A stretch of DNA of 64,000 nt from Oncomelania hupensis (GCA_036898135.1 CM072511.1:34811627-34875626); one strand, 5' to 3'. Positions 34,861-47,154 are shown, counted from the stretch's first letter. Numbers and translations are program-made. Notes: a model not told the origin generated them from the sequence alone.

Positions 34861-35027
34861 AGCGTACTCACATGAACAGAGAAAGATAGAGAGATGTGGG
34901 TTCACTTCTCCTTAGTTTGACGTTGTCAGCGCATCGAGCAGCTCTTTGAACTGATAAAGCTCTGTGCAAGAACCACTAAATACGATTCAGTTGTTATATA
35001 GTCTGTTGGTCATTGTATCTAAAGAAC

Positions 35028-35230
35028 ATGAAAACGTATTAGATTTATTACATTTACAACACCAAAAAAGTCAGGTTATAGAGTAAATGTATTATTATTA
35101 TAAATAAATTTACTCTATAACCTGATTTTTTTGTTGTAAATATAATAATTCTAATGCGTTTTCATAAATATAAAACTATTAGACTAAAACTGTAAATTTA
35201 CTCTATAACCTGACTTTTTTGTTGTAAATC
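35028..35230. repeat. Foldback (palindromic) element with a third arm
   Basis: 35028-35090 and 35108-35164 are inverted copies: GAAAACGTATTAGA pairs with TCTAATGCGTTTTC, and GTCAGGTTATAGAGTAAAT pairs with ATTTACTCTATAACCTGA. The loop is only about 17 bp of ATT/ATA. A third copy of the inner arm lies at about 35191-35230. Non-coding; long hairpin potential. Confidence 0.85.
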
Positions 35231-35745
35231 TATATATCTGTATCTATATATTTGGACGTCTGAATCTGGTATAGTGTTTTTTGTTTAGTGCAACTTAGGT
35301 TAATCGGATGAATAATACATGTTGAAATTGAATCTTGAATAATAATCCAGGGTTAGTGTGGATGCCTTAAGGCACCTTCCATGCACAGGCTTCCGTATCT
35401 CGATGTACACTAAGTCTACATAATGCAGCGTGTCTCTCTGTATCCTATTGTATACTATTAGAGAGAGAGGTGTTGTAGGCTTCGGCTGCCTCTCTCACAT
35501 TCCGATACGGGCGCCTGTGCTTCCATGGTAACAGTTCGCTGACCCTTGTGCATGGAGAGTACCTGACCATCGCCGTCGATGGACGGTGGATCAACTGGCC
35601 ATTGCTCGCCTAATGGCCTGACCACTTATGCTCATTACCAGTCTGGACATTTTGGAATTGGCGGATTGGCGGATGTTTAATGTACTCTCAATATTGTGAG
35701 GTGGTGCAACAGCATGGTTATTGGGGAAAACTAATTCAATGCAAT
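35231..35745. other. No recognised feature
   Basis: No supported feature. Confidence 0.4.
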
Positions 35746-35930
<185 letters not shown>

Positions 35931-36243
35931 CCTATCCTATCCTATCCTATCATATCCTATCCTATCCTATCCTGTAACTCGGAGGTCGTAGGGGCACTAC
36001 AGATGATCGTTTAACCAGCATACTCCATCTTTCCCCGTCCTCAGCAGCCCTGATGGTTTCGCTCAGTGTCATACCAGTCCATTCTCGAATGTTGTCCTCC
36101 CACCTCTTTTTCGGTCTCCCTCTTCTTCTACCTCCTTGCACTGTACCTTGCAGGATGGTCTTTGCAAGACCTGATGATCTGGTGACGTGGCCATACCATC
36201 GGAGTTTCCGTTTTTTTCGCCACTGTGAGCAGGTCATCGTGTT
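35931..36243 (-). mobile_element. LINE family R, 3' end with (CCTAT)n tail
   Basis: Minus strand: WYGHVTRSSGLAKTILQG, KKRWEDNIREWTGMTLSE, then VKRSSVVPLRPPSYRIG and a GGATA-type pentamer tail of about eight units at 35931-35974. The tail touches the AAT microsatellite, suggesting insertion into it. The 5' end stops at about 36243. Confidence 0.87.
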
Positions 36244-36254
36244 GTCCGTGTCGT

Positions 36255-36350
36255 GTTGTTGAGGAAACCGGAGTGCCCGGAGAAAACCCTCGGTGACCTC
36301 AATAGTCTCGTACCTAATTCACATACGTTCGCCCCTTGCGGGAATACAAT
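36255..36350 (-). mobile_element. SINE E body fragment
   Basis: GAAACCGGAGTGCCCGGAGA followed by CCTCGGTGACCTCAATAGTC and CATACGTTCGCCCCTTGCGG is nearly identical to 48650-48730. The tRNA-like head is cut off just after the GGGAAT of the B box. Confidence 0.75.
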
Positions 36351-36718
36351 ACAATGCAATGCAATGCAAAGCAATATACTACTATACAAATACCATTTTA
36401 TTGTTCGCTTTTTCAGATTTTAATAAGTTAATGTAACTGGATTGGTGACTGCCAAAAGAACAGAACAAAATCTGGTGCATGCTCCACACACACCTCTGTC
36501 CACCTTAGCTGTGATTAGATAACCAGGTTCTCTTTATGATTAAATGCGAAGATAAGGCAGCGAGGGAGATAAAATTGCCACGACCCTCATAAAGCTGGCC
36601 CTATTTCTTCCCATTACGACGAACAGGATATAGGGAAAAGCCTCAAACTTTATTCTTAAGTTCATCTGACTCGCAAACAACATTCCACAAGGAACGGTGG
36701 GAGGAGGCAGGAACAGAA

Positions 36719-36728
36719 GAGAGAGAGA

Positions 36729-36801
<73 letters not shown>

Positions 36802-36834
36802 AGAGAGACAGAGAGAGACAGAGAGAGAGAGAGA

Positions 36835-36900
<66 letters not shown>
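36719..36900. repeat. (GA)n microsatellite
   Basis: GA repeat with several GGG and GACA slips. Confidence 0.95.
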
Positions 36901-36903
<3 letters not shown>

Positions 36904-36940
36904 ACAGAGAATGCCAAAACATGAACAGCCCTGGACTTTT

Positions 36941-37554
36941 CACTCTGTTACACTCGATGTTATTTTTTTAATCAGTTGATTTAGCCCCGATGCTTGAAAC
37001 CTGATAAAGTGTAACTCAGATTCGTTTATCCACGCAGCCTGCTCACTCAGCAACAAGGCAAAGTCGTCGTATGAAATTTTCCTACTTTATTCAGCATACA
37101 TCAACAAACTGCATACAATTGCTCAATCGCTTTTTCCACTCTACAATTCTCAACTATCAACCACCTTTTGAAACAATGCGGCTCTATATATATAGTCTCT
37201 CTACGCTCCACAAAGGGTGAGAATACCCCAGCTTGACACACCTCAACCAATCAGAACAAACTTCATCATCACTGTCTCACGTCATACAACCTTATTTGGG
37301 ATGGAAGCTTCTTTAGTTACCACTAGAATTATCCATACGCTTCGATCGATAGTAAACAACCAACTCTAGAAAATTCTCAAATAATATCGACCAACTAAAC
37401 TTATCAACGTTATACAAAGCTTCTTCTAACAACAACGCAAAATCAAATCAAAGGTAAATACACTCTATTATTGCATGCTTTGCAAAATAAAACGATCAGA
37501 TCTATCGCGCGCGTCACACACGAACTATCCTACGCGTTTCAACGTAACACACTC
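36941..37554 (-). mobile_element. LTR B, copy 3, solo LTR with perfect 5-bp duplication
   Basis: The LTR (36946-37549, 604 bp) reads TGTTACGTTGAAACGCG to GAGTGTAACA on the minus strand. CACTC lies on both sides (36941-36945 and 37550-37554). It has GTATGACGTGAGACAG, a TATATATAG segment, and CTGAATAAAGTAGGAAAAT as poly(A) region. No internal domain is present, so it is a solo LTR left by recombination between the ends. Confidence 0.92.
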
Positions 37555-37980
37555 CTCTTGACAACAGTCGCAGACGGACTCAACTGGCACAATCTTTCAG
37601 TGTCAGCATACCTCATGTCTCCGCAACTGCCCGACAGGCTGAGGGATTAATGATGATAGTGATTCTAGGTAAGTCTAACAATGCAAAACATCAAGATCTA
37701 AAAAAATAAATAAATAAATAAAAGCAAATCTTGGCGTACTCATATGGAGATAAATTGGAAGTACGTTAACAGCAAGTTTAAGTGCATAATTAAAACAAGT
37801 AAGCGTGATGAATTAGCGGCACTTAATAAAATATTGGACTCTTTCATCCTATAGATTGTCGCACTCCCAGCGTTATTGAAAATAGAACTAAATAAAGATA
37901 CACAAACAGCTAACCCATATTCACAAATTTCACACGATATGTACTGTACACTATAACGTAAAAAGCATTTAAAGCACAGC
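37555..37980. other. No recognised feature
   Basis: No supported feature. Confidence 0.4.
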
Positions 37981-38730
37981 TAGACTGAAAGTAATACTCA
38001 ACAGGTTGAAACCCCAAGCTGAACAAATCATAGCTGAAGAGCAAGCAGGATTCAGGGCAGGGCGAAGTACCACTGAACAGATTTTCAATCTCAGAATAAT
38101 CTGCGAGAAATATTTGGGAGCCATTGTATCAGACAATAGATCCCGACAGGAAGTCCTCTCCAGGATCGCACAAACAACTGCTGCCCTGACAAGGTTGAAG
38201 CCCATTTGGAAAGACAGGACCTTCAGTCTACATTCCAAGGTAAGGCCGCTGCGCTCCCTTGTCATCTCCACCTTCCTATACGCTTGCGAAACATGGACCC
38301 TTACAGTAGATCTACAACGAAGAATACAAAGCATGGAGATAAGGTGCTACAGAAGACTTCTGGGCATTTCCTATACCCAGCACATCATCAACAACGAAGT
38401 CCGACAGACCATCACCCAAGCCATTGGACAACACGATGACATGTTCACAGTAGAGAAGAGACGGAAACCCCGATGGTGCGGCCACATCACCAGAGCATCA
38501 GGCCTTGCAAAGACCATCATGCAAGGCACGGTGCAAGGAGGCAGAAGAAGAGGGAGACAGAAAAAAATAGGTGGGATGACAACATTCGAGAATGGACTGG
38601 TTTGACACTGAGCGAAGCCATGAGGGTTGCTGAGGACAGAAAAAGATGGTGTACGCTGGTTAAACGATCATCTGTGGTGCCCCTACGACCTTCGAGTTAC
38701 GGGATAGGATAGGATTGGATAGGATAGGAT
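37981..38730 (+). pseudogene. LINE family R copy with RT core deleted
   Basis: The frame starts with KPQAEQIIAEEQAGFRAGRS and TTEQIFNLRIICEKY (RT motif just before A). It then joins directly to LGAIVSDNRSRQEVLSRIAQ, which in other copies lies after motif C. The polymerase motifs A-C have therefore been removed in frame. The C-terminus (RRLLGISYTQHIIN) continues, with a frameshift near 38565, to TLVKRSSVVPLRPSSYGIG and a GGATA tail to about 38730. Confidence 0.85.
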
Positions 38731-39850
38731 AACTCGTTTTACAATTTACTTCTAAAGGTAGCTAACACTTGCATTTGGCCGTTTGTGTCTGTTTATAACT
38801 AGACACTTGGATCTGTTCTAGGGCCTACTCTTGTTTGCTTGTGTCTTTTCCTGCTGCTGCCTCAATTCGTATCTTTACAGACCTTCGGTATGGCAAAACA
38901 GCTCCCTAACAACCCGCCGATCTCGCCGAGTCGGTCATGAGCTGGCAAGTGTATAATATACAAGAGAAAAGCCCCTTCATTAATTTGATTATTGTATATG
39001 ACTATAGTGGATGCTTAAAAATCGTAGCGTGACTGAAGACATGTTTTCAATTCATCTCTAGCATGAAATATTACAATCTCTAGGTTTTCTATGATCCTCT
39101 AATAATTTGATTTTTGATAGCGGCATAACTAAACCACAAAATGATTAGCTAAATATAGCTTCTTTAGAGTCCTTTGATGCTGTTCATTTAAGCCTTCAGT
39201 AGAATAACTAGTCAGTTAAGAAGTTAAAAGACAACTACTCCGGTCAAGCATCTCTGAGATTCTTTCGTCTTATTATTATAGCCTTTGGGCCGTGAACGAA
39301 CATCAAGGTAAGAAGTTAAGGTAGACTAAACTGGTTTAACGTTATCTGGACCCCTTTGCAACTTTTTACTTTGCCTTCGGCGGTTCACAAAACTTCAGGA
39401 AACGAAGCTCAATGAAGCTTAAACTGTTTTTTGGATTCTCTGTAACCTTTGGTCCTATTAGCCTACTCTATCGCCATGAGTCATTTATAAACTCCAATTT
39501 AAGACTTTAGGAAACGCTAATAAAATTGTCTGACTTCTCTTTAAAAAAAATGGAAACAAAGCAACAAACAAAGAAAAAACCGTTGGTTCCTTTACCTTGA
39601 GTAGTCAGAAATGCTCAAGTTAGGAAGTTAAAGTTAGCTATTGCTGTCTGCCAATGAGAATGTGGATTCTGCTGCTATTGTCTAAACATGTGCAATATGT
39701 GTCACAATTTGATTGTAATTGACCTTGAGAAGATTAAAGAGTCGAGTCTAACTAAAGCCATTGTTTCAAACTTGTGCACTACATGGTATGATCACAGAAC
39801 AATAAATGTTTTTCTTCCAAGCTCACTCCTGATGTGAAAAGATTATAAAT
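38731..39850. other. No recognised feature; scattered AAGTTAAG phrases
   Basis: No genes. GTCAGTTAAGAAGTTAAAAG (about 39212), GTAAGAAGTTAAGGTAGACT (about 39308) and GTTAGGAAGTTAAAGTTAGC (about 39618) hint at old duplicated units. Confidence 0.4.
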
Positions 39851-39867
39851 AATAGTGTGTTCAAACT

Positions 39868-39909
<42 letters not shown>

Positions 39910-40195
39910 AACTCAAGTGTTAAAATTTCTAAAATCAAATAAATTTAAAAACCAGGGCTATGCATGAATAAAAATTTCATACAGTCAGAGGAAAAAGTAC
40001 GGAAAAGGGCAATGGTAAATTGGAGTGTTCAAACTCACTCTTACGAATAATTGAAACTTGTCTAAAAACGTTGCAATGTAGTTTTATAAAAACACAACTA
40101 TAAATAAGAATGTCATGCAGCCAGCAGAAGTGCGCCGTGCCTGTTTTAAAAAAAAAAGGCAGAAATGGTAACGGTCAATGGAGTGTTCAAACTTT
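39851..40195. repeat. Two diverged tandem units of about 160 bp
   Basis: Both units end with AATGG-type sequence followed by GAGTGTTCAAACT (near 40022 and 40180). They share TAAAATTT/TAAAAACG, CTATGCATGAATAA/CTATAAATAAGAAT and CATACAGTCAG/CATGCAGCCAG in the same order. A CT repeat sits in the first unit (39871-39903). Confidence 0.5.
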
Positions 40196-40712
40196 TTCGT
40201 ACTACCCCAATTGAGGAGATAAGTGTGAAAGCCTGAAAACCATTTATCAGCCGTGCACCATTTCCTCTAAGCTGGTTCTCAGAAGGAAGTTGCTGGACTG
40301 CCCGCGCAAATCAAAGTAATTGCAAAACATTGACAACACGGCTATCGGCAATTTACTGAAATAGCCTAGTCAGATCATTTATCACTCAGTTATTCCACTA
40401 AAAGAATGGAAGAACTCTCTCTCTTCCCATAAAAAGGGGGAAAAAGACTAGTTAATGGAAACTCATAGTCTATTCCCACATGTATCCAATAGAAGATAAA
40501 GACTGAGGGAAACGTTATCTTATCTTATTAAAGAACTAAAGATGGACAGATTTTTTTCTACCCAATGGGCGAGGGCGAATTATCCCACGGAAGAGAGACT
40601 ACAAATTGCTTATCCCATGCTAAAAGGCACAGATTGCTTATCGAGCTAACATCCGAAAGAGGGAAAAGACTGGCAATACTATACAAAGAGGTGAAAGCTT
40701 AACCCACATAAC
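40196..40712. other. No recognised feature
   Basis: No supported feature. Confidence 0.4.
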
Positions 40713-40915
40713 GGGGCCGGGTAGCTCAGTTGGTAAGAGCGTCTTGCTAGTAACCGAAAGGTCGCTGGTTCGAATCCCGGATTGGTCAACGTGTGATCAT
40801 ATTATTTTCCCCTTTACCAACAACTGGCCCGCTGGTGTCAGTATAAATCGGTCCAGTAGTCACCTATATGCGAAAGTGTCGTGTGACTATAATCTACAAA
40901 CAACAACCCACATAA
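40713..40915 (+). mobile_element. tRNA-derived SINE (family C) with tRNA-Thr-like head
   Basis: 40715-40787 folds as a 73-nt tRNA-like unit. It has the A-box region TAGCTCAGTTGGTAAGAGC, a loop CTAGTAA (anticodon AGT, Thr) and the B box GGTTCGAATCC. The anticodon stem and T stem each carry two mismatches and the acceptor has several G-T pairs, so a working tRNA is unlikely. A downstream body with AGTATAAATCGGTC runs to about 40915. Confidence 0.6.
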
Positions 40916-41440
40916 TACCAGAGATTTAACATTTCTTATTCCGATAAAGACCAGAAGAGACCAAAAAAACACGTTTTGCTTATCCTTATTAAAAGAGAAG
41001 AGGGAAATGGTGATTTATCCCGCGGGAAATGGAAGATTTTCGAAAACATTTTGTATTGATCGCGCCCTTATTTGATTCCACATCGAGAAAATGAGGACAT
41101 TGTCCTAGATGGTTTTTTTTTGTTTTTCCTCTATTCGTCAACTCCATCCATCATTGGCAAGTCAAGTCACCTTTCAGTTTATCATTTTTCTTTCTCCTTT
41201 CCTCCGCTCGACACTGTCCGGTAAGGAAAATGTTATAACATTTGGCAGAAATAATTGCATGTCACCGATGAGGGCGACGAAGAGGATTAGGATGCTGTTG
41301 TTGTTGCCGCTGAGGTTGGTGATGATTATACTGGAGAGGGGGTAAATATTACATCACAATACTTAGCTTACATGCATGGAGCAATTACAAACTAAGAAGA
41401 TGAAAAGGATGATGATCTTACATTGAGCAATTACAAAGGA

Positions 41441-41462
41441 AGAAGAAGAAGAAGAAGAAGAA

Positions 41463-41543
<81 letters not shown>
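41441..41543. repeat. (GAA)n(GAT)n microsatellite
   Basis: About 22 bp GAA then about 80 bp GAT. Confidence 0.95.
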
Positions 41544-41546
<3 letters not shown>

Positions 41547-41627
41547 TATTGTTTGGCAGCGGAGTTAATGATGTTAATAGTTGCTGCCGAATGTGGTGGT
41601 TGTCGGCGACTATAGTTGCGGCGATGC

Positions 41628-41630
<3 letters not shown>

Positions 41631-41708
<78 letters not shown>
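41631..41708. repeat. (CTG)n(GAT)n microsatellite
   Basis: CTG then GAT units. The poly-Ala, Asp and Ser ORFs come from this tract. Confidence 0.95.
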
Positions 41709-41948
41709 GTGATGGTATAAGACCAAGACTAGCGAAGCCATCAATCAACGACGACGGCATTTTTGTTCTATACAAGCAGCGATATGAATAATAATAAAAT
41801 GCAAGGGTTCTAACCGTAAGCTATAAATATTTGGACTAACCCACGACGATAACGATGATGAATGACTTGCATGATAAATACGTGCTTGCTTTCTTTTTCT
41901 TCTTCTACTTGTACTGATGTCATCCACAACTTTTCCACTTTATTAGAA

Positions 41949-42541
41949 TACATTACATTACATTACATAATTGTTGCTTTAGGTCCAGCGGACACTTCCG
42001 AGCCAAATCAGGACCGGACAACCCCCAATCCGCATAAAAGATCTGCCGAAACAACCCTAGTGGGAAAACTGAATGCCCTCCACCAGCCAGTCACTTTACA
42101 ATAAAGACATCCCACGCAGGGGACGGCTGAGGCTTCACCCCAACTTATCGAACCCCCGTTTATAAAAACAAAATAGAATACAAACATCATTATAAATTAT
42201 CAACAAAACACATACATATAAAATGCCTACGTTGCTAAATAATAACATCATAGGAAGCCCTAGTGACCACCTGGCAGAAAGCGTCCAATACTCCCACGCT
42301 GATCCAACAGAGCCCATACACAAACAAGGAGTCTTGTCCCGGAAGAGTTTTCAAGAAAAAAAGGTAGGAGACTGGTCTTTCGAAGAAGACGATAGAATAG
42401 CAGATTGATAGAAAAGAGCAGGAATGAGAAAGAGCAAATGAGAAAGACAGCGACAGTGGGAATTTAAAGCTCTAAATTTCCAGAAAGTGGGGATACTATT
42501 TATACTGAAACCCCCGGCACCCCAACGGGGGATTATAAGAA
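41949..42541 (-). mobile_element. Repeat family X, long copy with (TAATG)n tail
   Basis: On the minus strand it runs from a CCCCCGTTGGGGTGCCGGGG block and TTTCAGTATAAATAG, through CTGTCGCTGTCTTTCTCA, GGACGCTTTCTGCCA and ATTTATAATGATGTTTGTAT. It ends with GTCCGCTGGACCTAAAGCAA and TGTAA pentamers at 41949-41970. No protein-coding frame is evident. Its end-plus-pentamer tail resembles retroposed elements, class unknown. Confidence 0.8.
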
Positions 42542-42629
42542 TAAAGCAACTGTTAACCTTGATGTTGACACTGATTTCTTGAAATGTATCCCCTTCTCCC
42601 ACACCTCTACCTCACCTCCCCCCCACCAT

Positions 42630-42696
<67 letters not shown>
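42630..42696. repeat. (CT)n microsatellite
   Basis: Perfect CT run. Confidence 0.95.
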
Positions 42697-42699
<3 letters not shown>

Positions 42700-42835
42700 T
42701 AGTTTCTGTTTATAAAATATCCAGTCACCTTAAAGTCTACGTCTTATATGGAGTCAACACCTGGTCTGCTATTAGACGCAATGCAACCGTGATCACCATC
42801 TTACTCCATAGCGGTTACGAGCAGTAGCTTATATG

Positions 42836-43074
42836 AATGAATGAACGTTGACGTTTTACGTCCATACTCACCATTGGCGATATGGCAGACGGGGATAACC
42901 ATCCAAAGTACGACGGGATAGGGGACATAAATCAACTCTGAAACTACCAGAGCAATCATACTGCTGAGATTAACAGTGAAAAAATGGCCACTTCTGTTTC
43001 GCCCACCACGGGATTCGAACCTGGGTCATCGGTGTGCCAGGCGAACGCTCTACCATTGAGCTACGGCGGTGGGT
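42836..43074 (-). mobile_element. tRNA-derived SINE, family D, with (CATT)n tail
   Basis: Minus-strand head 43074-43001 begins CCCACCGCCGTAGCTCAATG, carries the B box GGTTCGAATCCC and closes GTGGTGGGC, which pairs with the start. The body contains TTATGTCCCCTATCCCGTCG and ends AACGTTCATTCATTCATATA. The two extra bases before the D arm argue against a working tRNA. Confidence 0.7.
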
Positions 43075-43124
43075 AAAGTAGTTTATATTAAGGAAGGGTT
43101 TGAAGTAAGAGACATTGAATTGGA

Positions 43125-43542
43125 GGAGGCACGGTGGTCGTGCTTTGGCTTGCGGATCTGAACATCCCGGGTTCGAGCCCTGTCCGGGCCATTGTGTTGT
43201 GTACCTGGGAAAGACACTTTACTCCCGTTTCCTACTCCTTCGGATGAGAGTATAAATCGAGGTCTAGTCTGTGTGTCGCATACATTCCATCATGACGAAC
43301 TTTAAAGATCCTGACGCTCATGTCCTAGACGGGTGAGTGCCGGTAACAAGAACACACCCAGCATGCACTTGGCCATTCTCCCCATCCCTGGCTGGCCAAG
43401 ATAGTGCTCCGTTGTCCCGGCGTCAGACCATGCGCCCGAAGGCTGCGGGTGGGCGTCTTGGTCGGCTTGAGTTAGATCCTGTATCGGCCAGCGCCTAGAG
43501 TCTGGTCAAGTACGGCGTGACAAGTACGCTATAAAAATCCTC

Positions 43543-43602
<60 letters not shown>

Positions 43603-43603
43603 T
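43125..43603 (+). mobile_element. SINE A, copy 3
   Basis: The head GGAGGCACGGTGGTCGTGCT lacks the A-box part TAATGGTAGTGA, so transcription of this copy is doubtful. The B box GGTTCGAGCCC, the body and the tail (ATA repeat 43540-43603) are present. Near the 3' end TCAAGTACGGCGTGACAAGT differs from copy 1. Confidence 0.83.
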
Positions 43604-44424
43604 GACCCTGCCAAGAACTGCAAAGATGGCAGACTCAAACGATTCAAGGGTAAAGAACCACAAGTACAAAAGCATGAAGTACGTCAAGAAGAAGAAGAAG
43701 AAGAAGGAGGAGAAGAAGGAGAAAAACAAGAGGAAGATTATGATGCAGAGTGCCGAAGTAACTGAAGAAATGATGAAAAGACACCTCCAAGCCCAAAAGA
43801 TTAGAGTGGATCTTCTTTTCCTGTCCTCGACAACAAACATCGCTTACGACCCATTATGCTATAACTGTCAAAGATGACACATTGCAGCTTTCTTGTGGAG
43901 ACAGTTCAGACTGGTTCTATTATAGTGAAGGAATCATTTTGTTGGGGATTCTTAAAGAAAGTCTGTTATTTCATTATTGTTCCCATATTGTACACTACAT
44001 GACTAAGGCTGAAAGAGATACAACATACCAGTAATGTCAGTAAAGTATAAGTACGTTGTTGCACATAATAATGTTTTCTCGTAAACCGCTATTTAAAAAA
44101 ATGTTTTTAAAAGTAGAGACTTTACTCGATATACTAAGTTTTGTTTTAGGTTCAAGGCATCTATACACTCTAAGTACGAAGTTTAAAGGTCATTTTAAAA
44201 ACAATTATTTCATCATGAAGAAGTCACTCGATTTGCATACGTTTGTTTTTTGTGTATTGAAGGTATCTGTACAGTTTAAGGACATACCTAGTTTGAACCT
44301 AATCCCTCCAGTACTTTTGGAGAAAATTCGATTAGAAAAAAACAGAACCACATCAAGTGATAACGCGACCATGGTGTGCATAAATGTATGTCAGCTCATA
44401 ATTAGCTAGTTATTCATTGCTTAC
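43604..44424. other. No recognised feature
   Basis: No domain in the 91- and 117-codon ORFs; the Lys-rich one spans a GAA run at 43690-43735. Confidence 0.4.
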
Positions 44425-44975
44425 AGAGCCCAGCGGACTGTACTGTAAAGAGCCGAATCAGGACCACGACATCAGGACCATAATTTGGTTGAAAGAGGAT
44501 TCACCCCTGATCCGTTTAAAAGATCTGCCGAAACAACCCTGGTGGTAACACCGAAGGCATTCAACCAGCCGGTCACTTTAAAATAAAGGCATCTCAGGAA
44601 GGGGACGCTCAGGCGATATTCTAATTTATCAAACCCCTGTTTATAAAAACAAAATAGAATACAAAGATCAATATAAAATATCAACAAAACCCATACATAT
44701 AAAATGCCTACATGGCTAAATAATAAAATCATAGGAAGCCATATTGTCCATTTGGCGAAAGCGTCCAATATTCCCAAGTTGACCCAACAGACCTCATACA
44801 CAAATGAGGAGTTTTGGAAGAGTTTTCAAGAAAAAAGGTAGGTGACTGGTTTAGCGAAGAAGATAGTATAGTAGATTGATAGAACAGAGTAGGAATGAGG
44901 AAGAACAAAAGAGAAAGACAGCGACGGTGAGAATTTAAAGCACTACCTTTCCAGAAAGTGGGGATAGGTGAAAGG
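44425..44975 (-). mobile_element. Repeat family X, copy 4
   Basis: The same order of landmarks as 41949-42541, in the same orientation: ATAAAAACAAAATAGAATAC, CATATAAAATGCCTACATGG, AAGAGTTTTCAAGAAAAAAG and CAGAAAGTGGGGATA. It is more diverged, with an insertion (AATTTGGTTGAAAGAGG) near 44485 and no pentamer tail. Confidence 0.78.
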
Positions 44976-46090
44976 TGGGTAACTTGGACCTGGAGGTAAA
45001 TTGGACCACTGCATTATCTCTGAAACTAAAGGGAAATAATCCAGATTTTTCTTCTGAAATGTGTTTAAATGAATTACTTCACTTGCACACGTATCATGGG
45101 GTTTACAAAAGGCAACACGCGGACGGGGAGCTCAACTTGTTTTCTTCCATTGTTTTCTAAAACATTGTTTGACCGTCTTTTGTGAACATTTGATTTTTAA
45201 AGAATGGAATTTATGTGGAAGATGTTGTGAACAATACCAGGGCCGTTCTGCATTATTTGTGTTCATAAGTAAACTGTTAGTGCTCTTCGAGCATCTTGCA
45301 TTTGCTGCAAATTCACAAGTACTGTAGTGTAGGTTTATATTGAGTCCCCTTTTTTTTCCCAGGTATACATGTATTGAACCAGTGGTGCAAGTTAGCCGTC
45401 AAGGTTCAAATTACACTCGGATCATTTTGTTATTTAGGGAATGATCGCTATTTAGTTTAGATTCGTATGTTAGTGGGTGTGTGTGGGTGGGTGGGCGCGT
45501 GTGTGTGTGTGATATAGAGAAAAACACAAGTACAATTTATTCCATAATTTTATATTTTAGTATGTGTTTACAGGATGCGCGTATAAATTGAACCTAGGTC
45601 CAATGTACCCTTCGTTTACGTTCAAGTTATCCGCTAGGGTGCATAAATTGGACTTTCACAACTTTTTTTTAATCACTCCCAGACAGAAATAGATGTCACT
45701 ATAGCCTTCAACGTTTAAGGCCACATAGGTTTAAGGTCTACATTTTAAATGAAGTTCATGTTTATGGCTTTTGTCTACTTTCCGCCAAAATATCGAAGAA
45801 GTTCCGTAAGGGGTTCAATATACCCACTTTTCCCCTACTATTTATACACAAACCTTCGAAACTCCACGGATGTGGGGAATGGGGGGTGGGGGGTGTCAGC
45901 GGATAGGCATCTTTATGTTTTAACCACATACAGTACCAGTTTTCAAATAAATCCGTCCTTTAGTTTCAGAGAAAAGCGTGCAAAGACGCACGACGGAGCC
46001 AAAAACTATTACAACAACAACGAAAATCTTATTACTCATCAATTTTCCTCTCTCCCCCCCCCCCCCCTCTCTCTCTCTCTCTTCCTCACT
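44976..46090. other. No recognised feature
   Basis: No supported gene. GTGT-rich stretch at 45475-45512. Confidence 0.4.
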
Positions 46091-46095
46091 CTCAT

Positions 46096-46100
46096 CATCG

Positions 46101-46174
<74 letters not shown>

Positions 46175-46175
46175 G
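46096..46175. repeat. (CAT)n microsatellite
   Basis: CAT repeat with CGT ends; source of poly-Asp/Ser/Ile ORFs. Confidence 0.95.
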
Positions 46176-46984
46176 TCTTTATCATAATAATCATAAATTT
46201 CATTCACTCTCTTTATTTATTAAGGAAACCTATTATTAAAAAGACGCGTCTTTGCCAAACACCAAAATATCCCTTGAACGTAGCCGACTCAATTTACGGC
46301 ATGCAATGATTGTTCTAACCACGCACCTTAAAACGGGTTTCTTAGCACAGTTGTTTAAACTCTGACAGACCCCCTCGAAGCAAGAAAATGATGTCTATCT
46401 AAGCTACAGGTTAGAGGCTAAAGTCAGTTTAAAACAGTTATCCAGCAACGTCAGTTGTCTTTGCTTTTCAAGAGTAAGATGTCTCCTCTCTCGAGTGCGC
46501 GGTACTACCACCCAACGAAATTAGTTTTTTTAACCTACATCTCAAGGCAAGTCAAACAATAAAAGGGTGAGGACATTTGTGCACGAAAATAACATTCATT
46601 TTCTTTACCTACTTTGGGGTGCGCTTTTAATCTTGAGGCGGAACGGTAGTGGGTGGTCTTTTCAAAAGAAAATAAGGGTTGCTATTGTTTTATCTACTTA
46701 CGGTTTTCGCGGAAAAACCGAAGACTATATATATATATATATATGTACATCAGTCAAAGAAACGTCAAATTTGAAGAAGAAAAACAAAACAAAACGACAC
46801 AATGCAAATTTTCGAACAAAGATTCTTCTTCAGGCGGACAAAAACCACAAGACAACAAGACTTCCCAACACAACTCCAAGAAAGAAACCCCAGATTGTAT
46901 CATGACACCAATATCGGACAGAAGAAAACGAACAAAGAAAGAAAAAAAAGAAGGTAGGTAGGTAGGACAAAATGAAGGAATGGG
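46176..46984. other. No recognised feature
   Basis: No supported gene or repeat family; short TA repeat at 46728-46744. Confidence 0.4.
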
Positions 46985-47154
46985 AAGAAGAAGAAGAAGA
47001 AGAAGAAGAAGAAGAAGAAGAAGAAGAAGAAGAAGAAGAAGAAGAAGAAGAAGAAGAAGAAGAAGAAGGAGAAGAAGAAGAAGAAGAAGAAGAAGAAGAA
47101 GAAGAAGAAGAAGAAGAAGAAGAAGAAGAAGAAGAAGAAGAAGAAGAAGAAGAA
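46985..47154. repeat. (GAA)n microsatellite, about 170 bp
   Basis: GAA run with a single GGA interruption near 47068. A long purine tract of this kind can form triplex DNA. Confidence 0.97.

Noticed and set aside
40715..40787. Functional tRNA-Thr(AGT) gene
   Set aside because: Length and loops fit, but the anticodon and T stems each have two mismatches and the acceptor has several G-T pairs; a SINE head or pseudogene is more likely.
43001..43074. Functional tRNA gene on the minus strand
   Set aside because: Extra bases before the D arm, a mismatched anticodon stem and a SINE body with a CATT tail directly downstream.
44975..45660. Repeated TTGGACC/AATTGGACT phrases as a regulatory array
   Set aside because: Spacing and sequence are irregular; chance similarity cannot be excluded.
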